DNA of 64,000 nucleotides from Eriocheir sinensis. Lineage: Eukaryota > Arthropoda > Malacostraca > Decapoda > Varunidae. This document shows, in pieces, positions 1-64,000 of this stretch (its first letter is position 1; every line of letters begins with the position of its first letter). The stretch covers positions 887,765 to 951,764 of the forward strand of contig NC_066531.1 in assembly GCF_024679095.1 (NCBI RefSeq). The letters run 5' to 3'. The position numbers were made by a program, and so were the translations under genes. The notes under the pieces are model-generated. The model saw nothing but the letters and a program-made list of their open reading frames with translations, was not told the origin of the DNA and ran no database searches.

Positions 1-93
1 ATTGACAAATATTGCACAGCGTAATATTTAATTTTCAAAAGGGATGTTTTCCAGGATGATAATATTGGAAAACATGTATATTTTTAATTTCAG

Positions 94-59649
<59,556 letters not shown>

Positions 59650-60502
59650 GTAAGTTGAAGCAAGTTGTAGCAAATTTTCAGGTGTGATATTTGTTTGGTG
59701 GTATCTCTTTTAATCTGTAGAAATATTAATAATTACCCAAGTAATCCAGAAAGGTGTAAGATATCAATAATTGTTAGCACACACATTGCAGCTCTTGTTG
59801 CCATATTATAATAGACATAGATTCAACACCAGATAGGTATCAAAGGAACTCACACTAAGTTAATTTTGTGCTAAATTGAAGTGCTATCTCAGGGAAATTA
59901 ATTACTTTGATATTGGAGGTAAAAACTTAATACTAAATATACCTTTATTGACATAAAAATGTGGAAGGAATTAAGCAAAGTCATCATCATCATCATTGTT
60001 TCATCAACGCCTGCTCCTAGGAGCTCCCACCAGGGGATGGCCATGGCAGAAGAGCTTCCAAGGTCGTACCCTGACAAAAAATGTACAAGGATGAATTCTC
60101 AGAGGATGAGATGCTGCTACATACTGACTGCATAGTCAGTCTTTACTGGCCCCTCATAGATAGGCTCCAAAGTAATTTGCATTAAATGGAATTTTCACTG
60201 AACAGAGGCGTTATTTCAATGGAATTTATCAATTTGGGACTGGGGGTCCCTTTCTTTGTGTGTGTTGGGTGGAGATGAGATATTTAACTTGTCTTGGAAC
60301 TCCAGCACATGTTTTGTATACATCCTGTGTTTCCAGAATATCCCAGGACATGTTATGTATGTTCTGAGTTCTGGGAAGAATATTCTAGGGTGGAAGAAAC
60401 TTGTTTTATTTATATATATAAAAAAAAAAAAGTAAAATCCCATACTAGCAATTTGAATTTGGCAAATACAGGAGCCTGAAGGTGGATCCTGTGTACCCTG
60501 AT
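59650..60502. other. Intron between exon 29 and the LTR element
   Basis: AT-rich. A short ATCATC run followed by CGCCTGCTCCTAGGAGCTCC at about 59985-60030 looks like a dispersed repeat but could not be named. Confidence 0.45.
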
Positions 60503-61757
60503 TGTCACGGAGTAAAATAATTTTTGAATACAGGAGTGTGCTCACAATGCGGTAGCTAGCCGACAAGGGTTGATTCCCGCGGCACGCCAGGAGACAACGG
60601 TGTACACACCCTGACTAGGGGTACTAACACGACTTACCTGCTCAAATCTCCCGTGGGGTTCTTATTTACTCTCCTTATGGGGCTGGAAGGCACATACGCA
60701 CAGGCAAAAGGTTTACTAATAAAGCTCGTGTACAACTATGCACTAACTTTATTACACACAAAGAAAACACAGACAAATCTCACATACACACTCAGCTGAG
60801 CCTAGCGTTACTCGTGCTCGCACAAGACTAACCTGCCCTGGCTACACTAACAACTAGCTACTTAACTTGGTGCGGAGGGAGAAGAGTAGAGTTTCGTTGC
60901 ACAGCCTTGCTCGAGGTGGCTGCAGCTTGTTCTTCCTGCCGTGGGTCCTCTCATCAGGCGCGTGATGTCGGCGGTAGATGCGGCTTTCAGGAAGAGGCCG
61001 CCGCGGACTCGACACACCCAAACTGAGACCCGTGTGGGCTGTATCCCAAGTGACGAAGCCCAGGATCCCCACACTCCAGCAGGAGGAAAACCGCGTGGTG
61101 CCAAGAGGAGGCGAGAGTAGAGGAACGTCGCCCGTGACCTCACCAGACGGCGGTCAGGGGAGAAGGAAGTCGAGCCGAGGCGAGGGCCCTGACGGCCCCA
61201 ACTCGCCCGGCCGAGATGCAAAACGCTGCTGGCGCGGAAAAATACAACAGAGCGTGCTGACAGCACTCTGAGCAATACTGCCATAGGCAGATATCGTTAC
61301 ACTTTCCTGACGCGCAGCTATAACTTGCAAGTGCATGGCACCGCAATATACACAGCGGAGCAAGCTACGTACAGACACGTAGAGGAAAGCAACAATCGCG
61401 GGCTAGCAACACAGGCCGCGGGCGGCAACAGCCCCCATGGCGGGAAGCACAAAGACAATAGCCCAACATCCTCACAGCAGAGGCGTACAAACTGCAGTAA
61501 TGCACACACTACTACGCACCTGCAGAGTGGAGTGGTGACTCCTGAAAGTGCGTAAGCGCAGGTAAACCACAGCGGGCGACCCGCAACGAAAATGCACGCC
61601 TTGGCATCACTACGCTCGTCGCCTAGGCAACGAACAGGCTGAGTCATCGTGACCCGCCCCGCGCCTAGGTCACGTGACGAACTAGGAAAACGCGTCAGCA
61701 GCTTCCCTATAGCAAATAATATAAAAAAATAACTTGTCGCGAATCTAAACCGCGACA
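60503..61757 (-). repeat. LTR (3' LTR in element sense), 1,255 bp
   Basis: It runs TGTCACGG to CCGCGACA on +, so both ends show the short inverted TG...CA form. A G-rich stretch (GCATGGGCGAA on the minus strand, 61770-61758) just upstream in element sense may serve as the polypurine tract. The insertion-site duplication cannot be checked because the other end is outside. Confidence 0.83.
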
Positions 61758-61836
61758 TTCGCCCATGCAAATGAAATTTTATCATGGGCGCTACTCCTAG
61801 CGTACATATAAAATTTGAACTAACCCCTAGCTAAAC

Positions 61837-63083
61837 CTAGTTACACAAGCACAAGGTGTACGTCATCGGGTGGCTCCCTTCAGCTTGATGAGTGTAAAAA
61901 CTCCAGCCTTTTACTAACAAGCATGGAGAAAACTCCTGAAGCTGCAGAGAGGCCCGAGACAATGCTAGGGACACATGTCCATATTTAGTGTGGTAGTGTG
62001 GAGTGTGGTGAAGTGTGTCTACTTGTTTCACAGAATCACGGCGACGACCTACACACGACGGCCTACCTACACTTGCAGGTCTGGCTGCACGCCAGAAGGA
62101 ACTCGGAGGGCGGGCTTTCCAAGGGCGCCTGGCAAGGGCGCGACCTCTAAGCCCTCGGGTGACACGCCTCCTTCTGCGGCGGCGTCGCCCGGAACCCTCA
62201 CACAACACTGAACAGTCACGCTTACCTAATCCAAGGCGAAGGCGAGACAGCTTGACGGTGAGGTGACCTTGTCTTCCGGGAGGGGCTGCGGCGCAACCCA
62301 GCGAAGCCTTGACATCGATGTCAGGAGGCTTCTTGCGCGAGGGTGCCGAGGCGGGCGAGGGAGAGGTGGTGGCCAGCTGCCCCGCGTCAGGTGCTGAGGC
62401 GGAACCCAGCGAAGCCTTGACGTCAGGAGGCTTCTTGCGCCAGGCAGTGGGAACCGAGGTGGGCGAGGGAGAGGCGGTGGCCAGCTGCCCCGCGTCACTA
62501 ACCTTCAGCTCCAGCGCCTCCTCCTGCGGCACCGTCAGCAGCGCCGAGGGCTCGACCTCCCTCTTTTCCCCTGCTCCAATGCCGGCAGCAGTACTCGGGA
62601 CGCAAGACGGCTGCGCGTCTGCGTCGTCCAGTGAGACCGCCGTGCACTCTTGCACCGTCAGGAGCGCCGGGGAGAGAGGCAAAGCCTCCTCTTTCAGGCA
62701 CTCTCCTTGGTCGTGGTCCTCCCCAGCTACTGCCTGCCGAGCAGGGTCACACGGCACAGTGCTGACAGCCTCAGGGGAGGGCTGGGGCTCGGCTACCTGC
62801 GTGTCCAGGTCGCTGGTGTCGAACCAGGGGCAGGCGAGACGTGCGAGGGCGAGGCGTTGGAGCCTTCCAGACTCCTTCATGGCCCTCTCGTGGGCGCGCT
62901 TGAGCCTCTTGCATCTCGCTCGTGGGAGAGCTCAGCCTCATGGGTCTTTCCTCTCCAACTCCTCAAGTAGGCCTCCGCAGCAGTTCCTCGCGAACCCACG
63001 CGACGAGGTCTTGCCCCGTCAGCTCAAGGCGCTCACCCAGCTGAAACCAATACTCGGTAGAAGGCTCACGAGTAACAAACATC
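61837..63083 (-). pseudogene. gag-like remnant of the LTR element
   Basis: In element sense, 63083 begins MFVTREPSTEYWFQLGERLE and LTGQDLVAWVREEL, which resembles the start of arthropod retroelement gag proteins. Stop and frame changes near 62970 break it. The frame from 62880 to 61837 is open for 347 codons: charged at first, then Ser/Pro/Ala-rich with two copies of a DAGQLAT...RKKPPD...VKASLG segment. I see no zinc knuckle, protease, RT or integrase. The function of the long frame is unknown. Confidence 0.55.
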
Positions 63084-63918
63084 CTGCCTGGCTTGCCCTG
63101 CACTAACTCTGGCAGAATAAGGTGACTGAACAGCCCAAAAATCTAGAATTATCTAGAACACACTCCCCCTAATTAACCTGAACTCACTACACAGGCTGGA
63201 GAGAGAAAACTGGCCCTAACTAGACCGCTGCACCCTGCACAGTCCTGAGCTAACTAAAACCCAGGGTAGGGGTGACTAACTGGCAAAACTAGAGCCTTCT
63301 AGAACCCTACACAAACCTGAGTAGCTAGCTGCAGGCAGAGGTGAACTGATCTGGCTAAACTAGCTTATGCACAAATCTCAACAAAAAGAGAACGCACACA
63401 CCCGGTAAAAATGCAGATGGCGTCTCGTCGAGCTGGTTCATCCTCACGTCGCCGACCACAAGAGCCACGTGGTCGTCCCACACAAGGAACGGCGACGAGG
63501 AGACAAGAAAGTGGAGCCCAGGCACGGCTACTGGAACGGCACGGCAAACCCCACCGAGCCTCCGTCAGGCGCGACTCGCAGACACAGGACTTATGCCCAC
63601 ACTCTGCCGGCGAAGCACAGGGCACCTGCTGTCTTCAGGGAGCGCGATACCTGCGGATAAAGTCACGGTAGCACTGGGGGAAGATAATCTGTCCTAATAT
63701 CAAACCCTATGCTCACTGGCACTCGGGGCAATAGGAACAGAACACAAGCTGGCACTAAAACAGAACCTATACCTAAGGACAACACACAAAACTAGTCAGA
63801 GGTAAAACTAACACTCTGCTAGCTAATAAGTCTCACTAACACAGTTATACTAAGCTGTGACCCTAAACACAGACACACCTAGCCACGTGCACACACTTAC
63901 CAGCCAGAAGGAGTTTCT

Positions 63919-63933
63919 GTTTCGGGCGCCAAT
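63919..63933 (-). promoter_or_regulatory. Primer binding site (tRNA-Lys type)
   Basis: On the minus strand, two bases after the LTR end, TGGCGCCCGAAACAG complements a tRNA 3' end of the form ...TTCGGGCGCCA. Confidence 0.75.
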
Positions 63934-64000
63934 TGTCACGGAGTAAAATAATTTTTGAATACAGGAGTGTGCTCACAATGCGGTAGCTAGCCGACAAGGG
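63934..64000 (-). repeat. LTR (5' LTR in element sense), truncated by window
   Basis: Its 67 bases are identical to the start of the other LTR. Confidence 0.88.

Larger units (their letters stand above)
60503..64000 (-). mobile_element. Minus-strand LTR retrotransposon, non-autonomous, cut by window end
   Basis: The LTR start TGTCACGGAGTAAAATAATT recurs at 63934, and all 67 bases available are identical to 60503-60569. The internal part between LTRs is only 2,176 bp, too short for gag-pol. The element reads on the minus strand. The sequence next to the right LTR is, on that strand, TGGCGCCCGAAACAG, a primer binding site of tRNA-Lys type. Identical LTR ends and intact TG/CA borders suggest a young insertion. 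Confidence 0.88.

Noticed and set aside
61837..62880. A host gene on the minus strand
   Set aside because: It lies wholly between two LTRs, has no splice or family evidence, and follows a broken gag-like start.

Overview
This is eukaryotic, animal DNA. One conserved gene runs through almost the whole window on the + strand. It is the gene for Mediator complex subunit 12 (MED12, called kohtalo in Drosophila). I placed 29 coding exons between 94 and 59649. Every one has AG/GT splice borders, and the intron phases chain without a break for 1,733 codons. The window opens inside the gene, just before the conserved block that leads into the LCEWAV domain. It closes before the stop codon, in an intron after a Gly/Pro/Met/Gln-rich exon. 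The 5' end and the rest of the C-terminal region lie outside. The divergence from vertebrate MED12, the RTE- and CR1/Jockey-like LINEs, the tRNA-type SINEs and the very long TC/CA/TA tracts suggest an arthropod, most likely a decapod crustacean. The species is an inference.

About 92% of the window is intron, and much of that is mobile DNA. The most striking class is TTAA-flanked, piggyBac-like non-autonomous elements. Family A has 16 copies. Each has a 13-bp terminal sequence CCCGGTAGCAGCG at both ends, a ~170-bp unique segment, and a tandem array of 2 to about 21 units of 35 bp whose unit repeats the terminal sequence itself. Families B and C sit inside family A copies with exact TTAA duplications. 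Family D has captured a piece of LINE reverse transcriptase and amplified it as 99-bp units. Family E keeps what looks like the N-terminal part of a piggyBac-type transposase, and families F and G have similar CCC termini. A broken piggyBac transposase is present at 30839-32255 (-), with a stop, a frameshift and a changed first catalytic Asp.

Region by region: 233-6116 is a long intron with a SINE, a 28-bp minisatellite, an RTE LINE, a second SINE and a Tigger-like MITE. 6117-23577 holds exons 2-15, several with compact introns that one family A copy has inflated. 23578-27521 holds a hAT-type element with an exact 8-bp target duplication, and a LINE whose 3' UTR has become a 23-copy minisatellite. 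27522-37540 holds exons 16-20, the transposase relic and a large inverted repeat around a Tigger-like element. 37541-41662 holds another Tigger-like MITE and a 45-copy 30-bp minisatellite joined to a LINE. 41663-47949 holds exons 21-25. 47950-51285 holds a 493-bp pure TC tract and a LINE split by a family A copy. 51286-59649 holds exons 26-29. 60503-64000 holds a young minus-strand LTR retrotransposon with a Lys-type primer binding site and only a gag-like remnant inside.

The exons together encode the scaffold of the Mediator CDK8 kinase module. The rest is a record of repeated transposition into one housekeeping gene. I found no second host gene, no RNA gene outside SINEs and no CRISPR array.
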